Origin: JADCCX01 sp031431475
GTDB lineage: Bacteria > Pseudomonadota > Alphaproteobacteria > Rhizobiales > Beijerinckiaceae
Direction of reading: 5' to 3'
Assembly: GCA_031431475.1 (NCBI GenBank)
Contig: JANPDL010000022.1
Location: forward strand, 70,281-134,280
Length of the DNA: 64,000 nt
Made by a program: the position numbers and the translations under genes. The notes beneath the pieces were generated by a model. It was not told where the DNA came from. It was given only the letters and a program-made list of their open reading frames with translations, and searched no databases. Position 1 is the first letter of the stretch. Every line of letters starts with the position of its first letter. Below are positions 45,746-54,576 of the stretch, one piece after another.

Positions 45746-46687
45746 ATGCTGACCCGCCGTTGCCTCCTGTGTTCAGCTGCCGCCCTTGCCATGCTGACCG
45801 GAACCATTCCTCCTGCAATCGCGCAGGAGGCAAAGCTTCCCGTCGTCGCGTCCTTTTCCATTCTCGGCGATATCACCCGGATGATCGGTGGTGATCGCAT
45901 CGCGCTGACAACATTGGTGCAGCCTGGCAGTGACGCGCATGTGTATGTGCCGACACCAGCCGATGCGAAGGCGGTAGCCGAAGCCAAACTGGTCATCACC
46001 AACGGGTTTAAATTCGAGGGCTGGATGAAGCGCCTGATTCAGGCCTCCGCCAGCAAGGCAACCCTTGTCGAATCTGCAACGGGTGTGAAAGGACGCGTCG
46101 AGAAAGACGCGCATGGCCATGGCTCCAAGGATAAGCACAGTCATGATCATGCCGGGCTCGATCCGCACGCCTGGCAATCCGTGGCCAATGTGAAGCTCTA
46201 TGCCGCCAACATCCGCGATGCGCTTGTGGTGGCCGATCCCGCAGGCAAGGCGGCTTACGAAGTCAATGCGAGCCGCTATCTGGCGGAGCTTGATGCGCTG
46301 GAAGGCGAAATCCAGACGGCGGTCGCCAAAATACCGGGTGACCGGCGCAAGGTCATCACCTCGCATGACGCCTTCGGCTATTTCCAGCAGGCTTATGGCA
46401 TCACATTCATCGCACCACGCGGCGTTTCCACCGAAGCCGAGGCATCAGCGAAAGACGTGGCGCGCATCATCCAGCAGATCAAGCGCGAAAAAATCACTGC
46501 CGTGTTTATTGAAAACATCTCCGACCAGCGCCTGATCCAGCAGATCGCGAAGGAATCCGGTGCCACCATCGGTGGCACGCTGTTCTCAGATGCACTTTCC
46601 AAGGCTGATGGCCCCGCACCCACTTACATTCGGATGATGCGTCACAATATAAGCATGATAGCAGAAGCACTTCAGCCCAGAAGCTGA
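45746..46687 (+). CDS. znuA: Zinc ABC transporter substrate-binding protein ZnuA
   Basis: Periplasmic Zn2+-binding protein of 313 residues, cluster A-I fold. Signal peptide CSAAALAMLTGTIPPAIAQ; zinc ligands visible as H65 in PGSDAHVYVPT, His in LDPHAWQSV, and His in ITSHDAFGYFQQAYG. A His-rich flexible loop at about 121-137 (DAHGHGSKDKHSHDHAG) is typical of ZnuA and not of manganese-binding homologues. AAGGAGA lies 5 bp before the ATG at 45746; an ATG at 45741 is out of frame. Confidence 0.94.
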   Translation: MLTRRCLLCSAAALAMLTGTIPPAIAQEAKLPVVASFSILGDITRMIGGDRIALTTLVQPGSDAHVYVPTPADAKAVAEAKLVITNGFKFEGWMKRLIQASASKATLVESATGVKGRVEKDAHGHGSKDKHSHDHAGLDPHAWQSVANVKLYAANIRDALVVADPAGKAAYEVNASRYLAELDALEGEIQTAVAKIPGDRRKVITSHDAFGYFQQAYGITFIAPRGVSTEAEASAKDVARIIQQIKREKITAVFIENISDQRLIQQIAKESGATIGGTLFSDALSKADGPAPTYIRMMRHNISMIAEALQPRS

Positions 46688-46714
46688 CCCAGACATTTAT
46701 CCGAGAGTTTTGCC

Positions 46715-47794
46715 ATGCCCGAAAAAATTCCCGTTACTGTCCTTACCGGCTATCTCGGTGCGGGCAAGACAACGCTGCTGAACCGCATTCTCACCGAGCC
46801 GCACAGCCAGAAATTTGCGGTCATCGTCAATGAATTTGGCGAGATAGGCATCGACAATGAGCTAATCGTGGGGGCCGACGAAGAGGTCTTCGAGATGAAC
46901 AACGGCTGCATCTGCTGCACCGTGCGTGGCGATCTCATCCGCATCATCGAGAATCTGATGAAGCGCCGCGACAAGTTCGATGCCATCATTGTGGAAACGA
47001 CCGGCCTTGCCGATCCTGCACCTGTCGCCCAGACCTTTTTCATGGACCAGGACGTGCAGGCCGCCGCCCGCCTCGATGCCGTGGTGACGGTCGCCGACGC
47101 GATGTGGCTGAAGGACCGCCTCAAGGACGCGCCGGAAGCCAAGAACCAGATCGCCTTCGCCGATGTAATCCTTCTCAACAAGATCGACCTAGTCACCCCC
47201 GAGCAACTGCGCGAGGTGGAAGCCCGCATCCGCGCCATCAACCCCTATGCGAAGCTCCACAAGACGGTGAAGGCCAGCATTCCGATCAACGAGGTACTGG
47301 GCCGCAACGCCTTCGATCTCGACCGCATTCTGGAGATCGAACCAGCCTTCCTGACTGCGGATGACCACGATCACGAACATCATCACGATCATGACCACAC
47401 CGGTCCGGATTGCGATCACCCCAGCCACAAGCATGATCATGATCGCGGTCATGCGCATGCCGCCCATTCACATGGTGGGCTCAAGCACTACCACGACGAG
47501 GACATGCAATCCGTGGCGCTGGAGATTCCCGGCGATGTGGACCCCGAGAAATTCATGCCCTGGATCAACGACTATGTGCAGACCGAAGGGCCGCATATCC
47601 TGCGCTCCAAGGGCATCCTCGCCTTCAAGGGCGAGCCCAAGCGCTTCGTCTTCCAGGGCGTGCATATGGTGCTCGACGGTGACCTTCAGCGCGACTGGCG
47701 GCAGGACGAGAAGCGCACATCAAAGATCGTCTTCATCGGCCGCGAATTGAAGCGCGACGAGATCGAGAAGGGTTTTCGCGCCTGCGCGGCGTGA
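46715..47794 (+). CDS. COG0523 GTPase (CobW-like zinc metallochaperone)
   Basis: GTP-dependent metal chaperone of 359 residues. Walker A TGYLGAGKTTLLNRI, the CXCC motif NNGCICCTVRGDL (residues 65-68) that binds zinc, ETTGLADPAPVAQTF, and LLNKIDLV. A histidine-rich loop (about residues 215-260, with DHEHHHDHDH and HKHDHDRGHAHAAHSHGG) precedes the CobW_C domain. COG0523 proteins adjacent to znuA in Zur regulons deliver zinc to apo-enzymes under scarcity. Separated from znuA by 27 bp and probably co-transcribed. No cobalamin genes are nearby, so a cobW role is unlikely. Confidence 0.9.
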   Translation: MPEKIPVTVLTGYLGAGKTTLLNRILTEPHSQKFAVIVNEFGEIGIDNELIVGADEEVFEMNNGCICCTVRGDLIRIIENLMKRRDKFDAIIVETTGLADPAPVAQTFFMDQDVQAAARLDAVVTVADAMWLKDRLKDAPEAKNQIAFADVILLNKIDLVTPEQLREVEARIRAINPYAKLHKTVKASIPINEVLGRNAFDLDRILEIEPAFLTADDHDHEHHHDHDHTGPDCDHPSHKHDHDRGHAHAAHSHGGLKHYHDEDMQSVALEIPGDVDPEKFMPWINDYVQTEGPHILRSKGILAFKGEPKRFVFQGVHMVLDGDLQRDWRQDEKRTSKIVFIGRELKRDEIEKGFRACAA

Positions 47795-47883
47795 GGAGAA
47801 TGCCTTGATCTGCGGGACGTCTCTTGTTTGACCGGATAGGTCTTGCCCTTTCCCGCGTTCCGGCGTATCGGACCGCCCGGAAT

Positions 47884-47958
47884 GCTGCGGTAGCTCAGTG
47901 GTAGAGCACACCATTGGTAATGGTGAGGTCGAGAGTTCAATCCTCTCTCGCAGCACCA
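47884..47958 (+). tRNA. tRNA-Thr (anticodon GGT)
   Basis: 75-nt cloverleaf with CCA encoded. Acceptor GCTGCGG/TCGCAGC, D arm GCTCAGTGGTAGAGC, anticodon stem CACCA/TGGTG with loop TTGGTAA (anticodon GGT, decodes ACC), T arm GAGAG-TTCAATC-CTCTC, discriminator A then CCA. It lies just before the accessory island and may be the integration site, but I found no matching 3'-end duplicate downstream. Confidence 0.96.
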
Positions 47959-48082
47959 GTTTTTTTGGTGATATGACAATAACTTAGGTGATATCAGTGC
48001 GCTCTGAAATGACCGCTCTCACACAGAGGGCTCTCACATGGCGCTGATAATGGCACGTCCAATTAAGTCGTAAAGCTCTAGT

Positions 48083-48250
48083 TGAACCGCCCCGAGTTGC
48101 TCGGAGGCCATTTCATTTGAGTCACGCTGCCAGCCTCTGCTCGTTAAGCATGGCGTAATAGCGTTCCTCGGCTTCTGTCGGCGGGATGTTGCCGATGGGC
48201 TCAAGCAGCCGACGGTTGTTGAACCGGTCCACCCATTCCAGAGTGGCGTA
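48083..48250 (-). mobile_element. IS3-family insertion sequence remnant
   Basis: Right end of an IS3-type element: a TGAACCGCCCCGAG...CTCGGAGGCC terminal sequence at about 48083 is followed on the minus strand by the transposase C-terminus. The rest of the element is missing. It sits between the tRNA-Thr and the catabolic operon, marking the island edge. Confidence 0.65.
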
Positions 48251-48319
48251 AGCGACGGCTGCAGGCACGCCTCTGCGCCAATAGTATCGCAAGGGATATT
48301 CCGTTAGCGGTAGGGACAA
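48122..48319 (-). pseudogene. IS3-family transposase OrfB C-terminal fragment
   Basis: 65 codons whose last 40 (from about codon 25, ATLEWVDRFNNRRLLEP, then IGNIPPTEAEERYYAMLNEQ) match the end of the IS3-family integrase OrfB. The first 24 codons do not fit the transposase, so homology begins near 48250 and the true 5' part is deleted. No DDE catalytic residues remain, so it is inactive. Confidence 0.8.
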
Positions 48320-48384
48320 AGCATCGCTCGACGCAGAACGGCCTCAAGCACCGCACCCCATATGCGCACATAGCCCATCAGGCT

Positions 48385-49503
48385 CTAAGCTCGTCTGGCT
48401 CCCTCCTTCAAGGTCGCCAACTTTGCCCAGGCGATTTCGGGATCGACTGAGCCAAATCCTGCAAAGGTACCGAAGCCGCAATCCGAGCCAGCTATAACCC
48501 GCTCCCGCCCGACAATCTGTGTGTAACGTTCAAGGCGTTGCGCGACGAGGTCTGGGTGTTCGATAAAATTGGTCGTTGTGTCGACAACTCCAGGCACAAG
48601 AATCTTGTCATCCGGGATTTCCTTGGCGCGATCGCGAAACACTGTCCATTCATGGCCATGGCGTGGATTGGCGGTTTCGAACAGAAGAAAGGCCGCTGGC
48701 ACACGCATGAGCAACGGAAAGACCTTGTCCATGTCGATATCGCAGCAATGTGGCCCTTCATAATTACCCCAGCAGATGTGAAGGCGGATGCGGTCGCGTG
48801 GAAGCCCGACCAAGGCGTGTTCAAGCGCCTCCACATGCGTAGTTGCGATTCTCAAAAACTCTTCATCTGAGAGATGTGTGAAAAGCATATGGCGTGAAAG
48901 CGCCAAATCTGGACAGTCAAGCTGAAGGTCAAGCCCTGAATCCAGAATGGTTTTATATTCATCGTGCATCGCTCCTGCGAGCGCTTCCAGATAAGCCTCT
49001 CTGCTGGGGTAATACGCATTCTGCAAAAATAGCGAAATGACACCTGGTGAAGCAGCGTTCATGAAACCGCGCTCAATACCATGAGCGGCCATTCCTGCCT
49101 TGAGTGCCGCGATATCTTTTGTAAGTTCGCCTTGCCCTTTAGAAACGACGGGACCAATGCATTGCGGACGGGCATATTTGGGTGTTCCGCCTTGCTTAGC
49201 CAATCTTTCAAGAAATGTCGGAAAGAGTTTGAGGTCACCGGGTGGATTACGCGGGCTGTCACCGCCAAAGCCTGTGTAGCGATCTTTCACATAGGTTGCG
49301 TAGGAGATTTTCGAGGTTTCTCCATCGGAAACAATATCGATGCCCACTTCCTTCTGGCGGCGAACAAGCTCCATCACAGCATCAGCCATACAGGCATCAA
49401 AGGCGGCCTGATCGAATCCTTCGCCCCTTTCACGGGCGAACAGAAAATCGACGACAGCCTGCGAGCGTGGCAATGAGCCGACATGGGTAGCGAGCAGGGA
49501 CAT
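48385..49503 (-). CDS. Stand-alone MetE C-terminal-like zinc methyl/alkyltransferase
   Basis: Cobalamin-independent methionine synthase II family protein, 372 residues, about half the length of MetE. All four zinc ligands of the family can be placed: H242 and C244 in LHICWGNYEG, E276 in LLFETANPRHG, C342 in AGSDCGFGTF. N-terminal ATHVGSLPRSQAVVDFL and IVSDGETSK match. Without MetE's N-terminal domain it may transfer alkyl groups to a thiol, as in epoxyalkane:CoM transferases, rather than make methionine. Last gene of the ten-gene operon, 11 bp after the bicupin. Substrate unknown. Confidence 0.8.
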   Translation of the reverse strand: MSLLATHVGSLPRSQAVVDFLFARERGEGFDQAAFDACMADAVMELVRRQKEVGIDIVSDGETSKISYATYVKDRYTGFGGDSPRNPPGDLKLFPTFLERLAKQGGTPKYARPQCIGPVVSKGQGELTKDIAALKAGMAAHGIERGFMNAASPGVISLFLQNAYYPSREAYLEALAGAMHDEYKTILDSGLDLQLDCPDLALSRHMLFTHLSDEEFLRIATTHVEALEHALVGLPRDRIRLHICWGNYEGPHCCDIDMDKVFPLLMRVPAAFLLFETANPRHGHEWTVFRDRAKEIPDDKILVPGVVDTTTNFIEHPDLVAQRLERYTQIVGRERVIAGSDCGFGTFAGFGSVDPEIAWAKLATLKEGARRA

Positions 49504-49514
49504 TGCTTTATTCC

Positions 49515-50483
49515 TTACAACAGCCGACCGGTTGCGCCGGCGGGGTCATCGGTATTCATGACGCGATAGAGCGATGCTTCGCCGGTCACTGCGACGCCGA
49601 GCGAATGATCAACTCCGGGCGGAATCGCGACAGTGTCGCCGGGATTCAGCACTGTTGAGCCTCCGCCCCATGTCAGACGCCAATGCCCGCGCATCGGCAT
49701 CAGTATTTCATGGCGACTGGTGCTGTAAGGCGTTGCTGGGATCGAGTTTCGGGAAAGCAGCTCCACCTCGAAGCCCGGCCTGTCACGCAGCTTTGCTTGT
49801 GCACCAATCACCTTGCAGGGCTGGTGGTCGGCCAGCGCCATCAGATCCCAGTATCGCGCGACATGGTTGGGTATCACGTCTTTTGTTGCACGCTCGGGAT
49901 AGGCTTTCAGTTCTTCATCGGTGAGCAGTGGCATGGGCTTTATGCCATCTGGCAAATGTTGCCCCTTCTTTGTGTCATAGAGCTTGCCGTTATTGCCCAG
50001 AACCAGACCGTAATCCTTGGCATCTGTGATAACTTGCGGTGCCCAGATTACACCGCCACCCGCATCATTGCCGCCAAGAATGGCCATGATCATTCCATAA
50101 TCAGTCCCAATGTTTTCAAACGCGCGGAAAATACCAGTGGGAATATTGATGATATCCCCTTCCTCCAGCACAACCTCGCCAGCCTTGCCCCAGCGCCCCC
50201 AAAAGAAACGCCAGCGGCCTCTGAGCACAAAGAACACCTCGGCTGTGCTGTGAGAGTGCAGCGAGTTGCGGCATTTAGGCGGCTGCCCGGCTGCTCCGAT
50301 ATTAAAGCCGGGTGTTTCACGGATATGCACGTGCTGATCCGGACTTTCCGAAACACCGCCGCCAATGATCGTGAAGTTTTCCTTCTGATCTGAGCCCGGA
50401 GTATGGGCATCAATGAAGGCGGTCTTGCATGGCCGCAGTTCGCCGTAGCGGACGATGCGAGCTTCCATCTGCTGAGGAGTCAT
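49515..50483 (-). CDS. Bicupin protein (gentisate-dioxygenase-like fold)
   Basis: 322 residues with two cupin domains. The first has the HxHxnE metal set in LHSHSTAEVFFVLRGRWRFFWG and later IPTGIFRAFEN. The second (YSTSRHEILMPMRGHWRLTW, IPPGVDHSLGV) lacks the HxH pair and looks degenerate. This layout resembles gentisate 1,2-dioxygenase-like and related bicupins, but the ring-cleavage ligands are not confirmed. It starts within a 4-bp ATGA overlap with the SnoaL-like gene. A ligand-binding, isomerase or oxygenase role is possible. Confidence 0.75.
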   Translation of the reverse strand: MTPQQMEARIVRYGELRPCKTAFIDAHTPGSDQKENFTIIGGGVSESPDQHVHIRETPGFNIGAAGQPPKCRNSLHSHSTAEVFFVLRGRWRFFWGRWGKAGEVVLEEGDIINIPTGIFRAFENIGTDYGMIMAILGGNDAGGGVIWAPQVITDAKDYGLVLGNNGKLYDTKKGQHLPDGIKPMPLLTDEELKAYPERATKDVIPNHVARYWDLMALADHQPCKVIGAQAKLRDRPGFEVELLSRNSIPATPYSTSRHEILMPMRGHWRLTWGGGSTVLNPGDTVAIPPGVDHSLGVAVTGEASLYRVMNTDDPAGATGRLL

Positions 50484-51469
50484 AGTTCACCTGTGTGGAG
50501 GAGAATCTGCTTCCAGATCGCGACTTCATCATAAAGCGTGAACTCACGTCTGAGGCCCACGCCGTCGGGTCCGAAAGGACCGAACTCGGCGTGCGACATG
50601 CCCATCACGTGCACACGCGCGCCGGTTGGGCGACCGAACGCGCCCCAACCGTCGTGTGTGCCATCCAGAGACCAGCGGATCGCTGCACGCGGCGGCATCA
50701 TGCCGCCTTCCATGCCGATGCAATGGTGAATGGCGAATGTGGCGGATGGAAATGCAGAGCGAAGGCCAACCCAGAAGGCCGTGACCGCCTCGTGCCCGAC
50801 GGCTTGCCGCGCACCCGAATATTCGCCGATGATTGCCCGATCATAGCTTGCATGGATACGTGCAAAATCCGCCGCCATGATGCGTGTCAACGTATCGGCG
50901 TAGCGCTGACCCCAGGAATTGTCGTTGCCCTTGCCATGGTAGCGGCCCTGCACATCCGTCTCTGGTGTGAACGGGCGGGTGGCGCGCTCGGGCCCGCCTT
51001 CACGCTTGATCAGTGTGCGGACATAGTCAACCGGCTCCATGCCAAGCTGCCTCACAATGCCACCGTAATCTCGCACCAGCCATTCATCATAGATCGTATC
51101 GGCCTTGGCTGCGCAATCCGCGATGACGCGCACTACAAAACGGCGTCCTGTCGCAGTGCCGAAAGCGCCGTCATGCGCATGTGTGGCTGTCGTGAGGATA
51201 CGATGCGAGGAGAGGAATCCAGCTTCTGGATCACCCGAGAAAATAACATCCTCGCCATAAAGCTGCCGGTCCGGAAACTCATGGATGGTCGCCATGGTCG
51301 ATGCGATGACCGCCTGATTTCCCACGCCAATCCCCATGGGCGAGCGCACCGGAATGTCGGCGGCGTATGTGTGGTTGAGAGTGGCGACGCCACGATCCTC
51401 CCAGATCTCCTTCGTGACGCCGATGATGTAGTCCGGAAAATCTTTCCAGCGGTTAGAGAAGCCTTTCAA
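50480..51469 (-). CDS. Two-domain SnoaL/NTF2-like protein
   Basis: 329 residues formed of two NTF2-fold repeats. The first is around NHTYAADIPVRSPMGIGVGNQAVIASTMATIHEFPD to TIYDEWLVRDYGGIVRQLG, the second AIIGEYSGARQAVGHEAVTAFWVGLRSAFPSATFAIHHCIGMEGGMMPPRAAIRWSLDG. SnoaL members act as cyclases, isomerases or small-molecule binders. Start is TTG overlapping the LacI stop (TTGA), with AAGGA properly spaced; no ATG lies before codon 46. Its presence in the catabolic operon implies a role in rearranging an intermediate. Confidence 0.75.
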   Translation of the reverse strand: MKGFSNRWKDFPDYIIGVTKEIWEDRGVATLNHTYAADIPVRSPMGIGVGNQAVIASTMATIHEFPDRQLYGEDVIFSGDPEAGFLSSHRILTTATHAHDGAFGTATGRRFVVRVIADCAAKADTIYDEWLVRDYGGIVRQLGMEPVDYVRTLIKREGGPERATRPFTPETDVQGRYHGKGNDNSWGQRYADTLTRIMAADFARIHASYDRAIIGEYSGARQAVGHEAVTAFWVGLRSAFPSATFAIHHCIGMEGGMMPPRAAIRWSLDGTHDGWGAFGRPTGARVHVMGMSHAEFGPFGPDGVGLRREFTLYDEVAIWKQILLHTGEL

Positions 51470-52497
51470 GACGTATATCCTTCCGGAATGCGGGCGGAGC
51501 GGCGGACCATGAGTGGCCCGTCGATCCGGATGTGACGGGGTGAATGCTTGCCCTCGATCTCGTCAAGCATTGCATCAACCGTTGCGGACACCATGCGGTT
51601 GACGGGCTGGCGAAGTGTGGTGATCGCATAGGCTGGCCAGGCCGCCATCGGCACGTCATCGTAGCCGACGATCGAGACATCTTCGGGAATGCGCAACCCA
51701 AGGCCAGACCTTAGCTCATCCATGACGGCAAAAGCCATGTGATCGTTGCCAACAAAGATGGCGTCCGGGCGTTCCGTTGACGTGCAAAGCTCGTGAGCAA
51801 CGGCAGCAGCACGCTCACGCGAATACTCCCCGTCAATCATGGCGAAAGGTACAAGGCCGCTGGCCTCCATGGCGAGGCGAAAGCCGGTGGCTCGGTCGCG
51901 CCCGGTCGAGGAGCCCTGCCAGCCCATGATGTGGGCAATCCGCCGATGCCCGCCAGCGATCAGGAATTCCGTCGCGCGCCGCCCCCCGGCGATGTTGTCG
52001 CTGGTCACCTCGCTGATCCGGGAATCGTCCTGACCGCGGTTGAACATGACGACGGGAATGCCCGCTGCTCTGCAGCGCGTGGTGAGGTCATTGGTCATCG
52101 CAACGGACGCTGTGATGATGCCGTCGACCTGATAGTCGAGAAGTTCATCCAGCACTTCCGAGACTTTTTCTGTTGCGTTCTCGGCCATGAAAACCAGGAT
52201 ATGGTAGCCGCGATCCTGAAAGGCTCTTGAAAGCCTCTCCAATGCCAGCGGATAAAACTGGTTTTCAAGATAGGCCACAACGAGACCGATGATCCGGCTG
52301 CGCCCTGTGATCATCGCGCGGGCTAGCACGTTGGGCCGGTAGCCTAGTTCCTCGGCTGCTTTCCGCACCTTCTGGGCTGTTTTGGGCGAGGCCGAGGCTC
52401 CCGGTGTGAAGACGCGCGAGACAGCTGACTGCGAGACGCCTGCCCGTCTGGCGACATCGACGGATGTAATTTTTTCGACAATGCGAGGGGCGCTCAT
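51466..52497 (-). CDS. LacI family transcriptional regulator
   Basis: 343-residue repressor. N-terminal HTH ITSVDVARRAGVSQSAVSRVFTPGASASPKTAQKV and hinge LGYRPNVLARAMITGRSRIIGLV, then a periplasmic-binding-protein-like sensor domain (NQFYPLALERLSRAF; GNDHMAFAVMDELRSGLGLRIPEDVSIVGYDDVPMAAWPA). It is encoded inside the operon it probably controls, with 4-bp overlaps on both sides (ATGA with the SDR, TTGA with the SnoaL gene). A matching operator lies at 59002-59017. Inducer unknown. Confidence 0.93.
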   Translation of the reverse strand: MSAPRIVEKITSVDVARRAGVSQSAVSRVFTPGASASPKTAQKVRKAAEELGYRPNVLARAMITGRSRIIGLVVAYLENQFYPLALERLSRAFQDRGYHILVFMAENATEKVSEVLDELLDYQVDGIITASVAMTNDLTTRCRAAGIPVVMFNRGQDDSRISEVTSDNIAGGRRATEFLIAGGHRRIAHIMGWQGSSTGRDRATGFRLAMEASGLVPFAMIDGEYSRERAAAVAHELCTSTERPDAIFVGNDHMAFAVMDELRSGLGLRIPEDVSIVGYDDVPMAAWPAYAITTLRQPVNRMVSATVDAMLDEIEGKHSPRHIRIDGPLMVRRSARIPEGYTS

Positions 52498-53258
52498 TCT
52501 GCGGTCCACCCACCATCAATGATCAGATGGGTTCCCGTCATCATTGCAGAGGCATCGGAGGCAAGGAAAACGACAGGTCCCATCAGATCTTCAATCTCGC
52601 CGACACGCCCAAGCTTTATCTTGGCAAGAATCCAGGCCCGCCTCTCGGGATTGGCCAGTGTCTGTTCCGCCAGGGGCGTGCGGATGAATGTCGGGCACAG
52701 CGTGTTGACGCGCACGCCATGCGGTGCCCATTCCAGCGCCATCGCTTTCGTCATGCCCTCGATCGCGTGCTTGGAGGCACAATAGACCGCGCGGTCGGGC
52801 CCGCCGACATGGCCCATCTGGCTCGAAATGTTGATCAGACTGCCGGGCTTTTTGGCCGTAATCAGGCCACGCGCCACCTCGCGGGTCAGGAAATAGGCGG
52901 CGCGCAAATTGAGGTCCATGACAAGGTCATAGGCGTCGACAGTGGTGTCGAGTGCGGGCGTGTGCCGGGCGAGGCCCGCGGAGTTCACCAGAACTTGGAA
53001 TGGGCCCGTCTCACTGATGAAAGCTGCTGTCCGTTCTATATCAGTAATATCAAGCGCCTTGGTCGATGCCTTTGCTCCTGTGGCCGCAATTGCCTCGCAG
53101 GCCTCCGCAAGCTCGGCCTCGCGGCGCGCGACGAGCCAGACCTCGGCACCTGCCTGGGCCAGAGCGGCGGCTGCACCAAAGCCGATGCCGGAGGATGCAC
53201 CCGTCACCAGAGCCCGGCGACCGTCGAGACGGAAGGAAGGAGTCTGCGGTAGTTTCAT
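52494..53258 (-). CDS. Short-chain dehydrogenase/reductase
   Basis: Classical NAD(P)-dependent SDR of 254 residues. Cofactor motif [20 protein letters not shown], catalytic Ser in [12 protein letters not shown], and YCASK for Tyr-Lys. Arg after the first strand (VARREAE) permits either NAD or NADP. Start ATG at 53258 overlaps the HisD-like stop (ATGA). It resembles the alcohol dehydrogenases paired with HpsN-type enzymes in sulfonate clusters, though general polyol SDRs look similar. Likely oxidises a secondary hydroxyl of the imported compound. Confidence 0.88.
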   Translation of the reverse strand: MKLPQTPSFRLDGRRALVTGASSGIGFGAAAALAQAGAEVWLVARREAELAEACEAIAATGAKASTKALDITDIERTAAFISETGPFQVLVNSAGLARHTPALDTTVDAYDLVMDLNLRAAYFLTREVARGLITAKKPGSLINISSQMGHVGGPDRAVYCASKHAIEGMTKAMALEWAPHGVRVNTLCPTFIRTPLAEQTLANPERRAWILAKIKLGRVGEIEDLMGPVVFLASDASAMMTGTHLIIDGGWTAE

Positions 53259-54565
53259 TCCGCCGCCACCCCGTAGGCGACGTTCTTTCGGCCATAGCGT
53301 CGCACCCTGATGTTGCATTGCTCGGCATGGCCGACGAAGCCTTCCAGCATGCAAAGCCGTGAGCCATATTCGCCGATGAGTGCTGCGGCTTCGTCAGTGA
53401 GGATGCGCTGGTAGCTGTGGGTCTTCAGGAATTTACCGACCCAGAGGCCGCCTGTGTAGCGCCCCGCTTTGCGCGTTGGCAGCGTATGGTTTGTACCGAT
53501 CACCTTGTCGCCATTGGCGACATTTGTGCGTGCGCCAAGAAATAACGCACCATAGGAATGCATATGTTCGAAGAACCAGTCATCGCGGTCAGTCATCACC
53601 TGCACGTGCTCATAGGCCATGTCATTCGAGACCTTGAGCATCTCCTCATGGCTATCGCAGAGTATGATATCGCCATAATCGCGCCAACTGGCCGAAGCGG
53701 TAGCCGTTGTTGGCAGGATTTTGAGCAAGCGCTCGATCTCAAGCAAGGTTGCATCAGCAAGGCGGCGGGACGTGGTAATAAGGCAGGCTGGTGAATTATA
53801 GCCATGCTCTGCCTGTCCCAGAAGATCAGTTGCGCATAATTCAGCATCGACAGTGTCGTCGGCGATAATCATGGTTTCGGTTGGCCCTGCAAAAAGATCA
53901 ATGCCAACCTTGCCATAAAGCTGACGCTTGGCCTCCGCGACAAATGCATTGCCGGGACCGACCAGCATATCCACCGGTTTAATGGTTTCAGTGCCCAGCG
54001 CCATCGCACCAACGGCCTGAATACCACCAAGCACATAGATTTCATGTGCGCCGCCCAGATGCATAGCCGCCACAATCGCCGGATGCGGTGCGCCCTTTGC
54101 GGGAGGTGCCGAGGCGATGATGCGTGGGACTCCTGCAACAGATGCCGTGAGCACAGACATGTGCGCCGAGGCCACCATGGGAAATTTTCCGCCCGGCACA
54201 TAACAGCCGACGGATTGCACCGGGATGGTGCGATGCCCGAGGATCACGCCAGGAAGCGTCTCGACCTCGATATCCGTGATGCTTGCTCTCTGCGCTTCGG
54301 CAAAGCGGCGGATCTGAGTCTGGGCGAAACGGATGTCTTCCATGTCGCGCGGGCTGACCTTCTGCATCGCTGCCTCGATCTCTGAGGGCGTGAGGCGGAA
54401 GGCGGCAGGAGAGTAGCCATCGAACTTTTCAGACAAGGCGCGAACTGCGGCGTCTCCGCGCGTTTCGATATCATTCAGAATGGCTTCGACACTGGTCCGG
54501 ACCTTGGCATCGTCTTCTGCGCGCTCGATATCCGGCTTGCCAGATTTGAGATGGATAATGGTCAT
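53255..54565 (-). CDS. HisD-family dehydrogenase, sulfopropanediol dehydrogenase (HpsN)-like
   Basis: Zinc-dependent four-electron-type dehydrogenase of 436 residues. Zinc ligands Q251, H254, D353 and H413 and the catalytic E319-H320 of histidinol dehydrogenase are all in place. The sequence AGCYVPGG-like ([12 protein letters not shown]) and [12 protein letters not shown] match HpsN (R-2,3-dihydroxypropane-1-sulfonate to sulfolactate) rather than the GQAEHDP context of true HisD. Its neighbours are catabolic, not his genes. It probably oxidises a primary alcohol to a carboxylate. Confidence 0.82.
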   Translation of the reverse strand: MTIIHLKSGKPDIERAEDDAKVRTSVEAILNDIETRGDAAVRALSEKFDGYSPAAFRLTPSEIEAAMQKVSPRDMEDIRFAQTQIRRFAEAQRASITDIEVETLPGVILGHRTIPVQSVGCYVPGGKFPMVASAHMSVLTASVAGVPRIIASAPPAKGAPHPAIVAAMHLGGAHEIYVLGGIQAVGAMALGTETIKPVDMLVGPGNAFVAEAKRQLYGKVGIDLFAGPTETMIIADDTVDAELCATDLLGQAEHGYNSPACLITTSRRLADATLLEIERLLKILPTTATASASWRDYGDIILCDSHEEMLKVSNDMAYEHVQVMTDRDDWFFEHMHSYGALFLGARTNVANGDKVIGTNHTLPTRKAGRYTGGLWVGKFLKTHSYQRILTDEAAALIGEYGSRLCMLEGFVGHAEQCNIRVRRYGRKNVAYGVAAE

Positions 54566-54576
54566 CGAAAGAGCTT

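Noticed and set aside
46715..47794. Calling the COG0523 gene cobW (cobalamin synthesis)
   Set aside because: It adjoins znuA, has the zinc-type CICC motif and His loop, and no cobalamin genes are present.
47959..48082. Attachment-site repeat after tRNA-Thr
   Set aside because: I looked for a copy of the tRNA 3' end (TCTCTCGCAGCACCA) downstream in the window and found none.
48385..49503. Calling the MetE-like gene methionine synthase
   Set aside because: It is half-length, lacks the N-terminal domain and belongs to a catabolic operon with a sugar-type importer.
53255..54565. Calling the HisD-like gene hisD
   Set aside because: No his genes are nearby and its motif context is HpsN-like, so a histidine-synthesis role is improbable.
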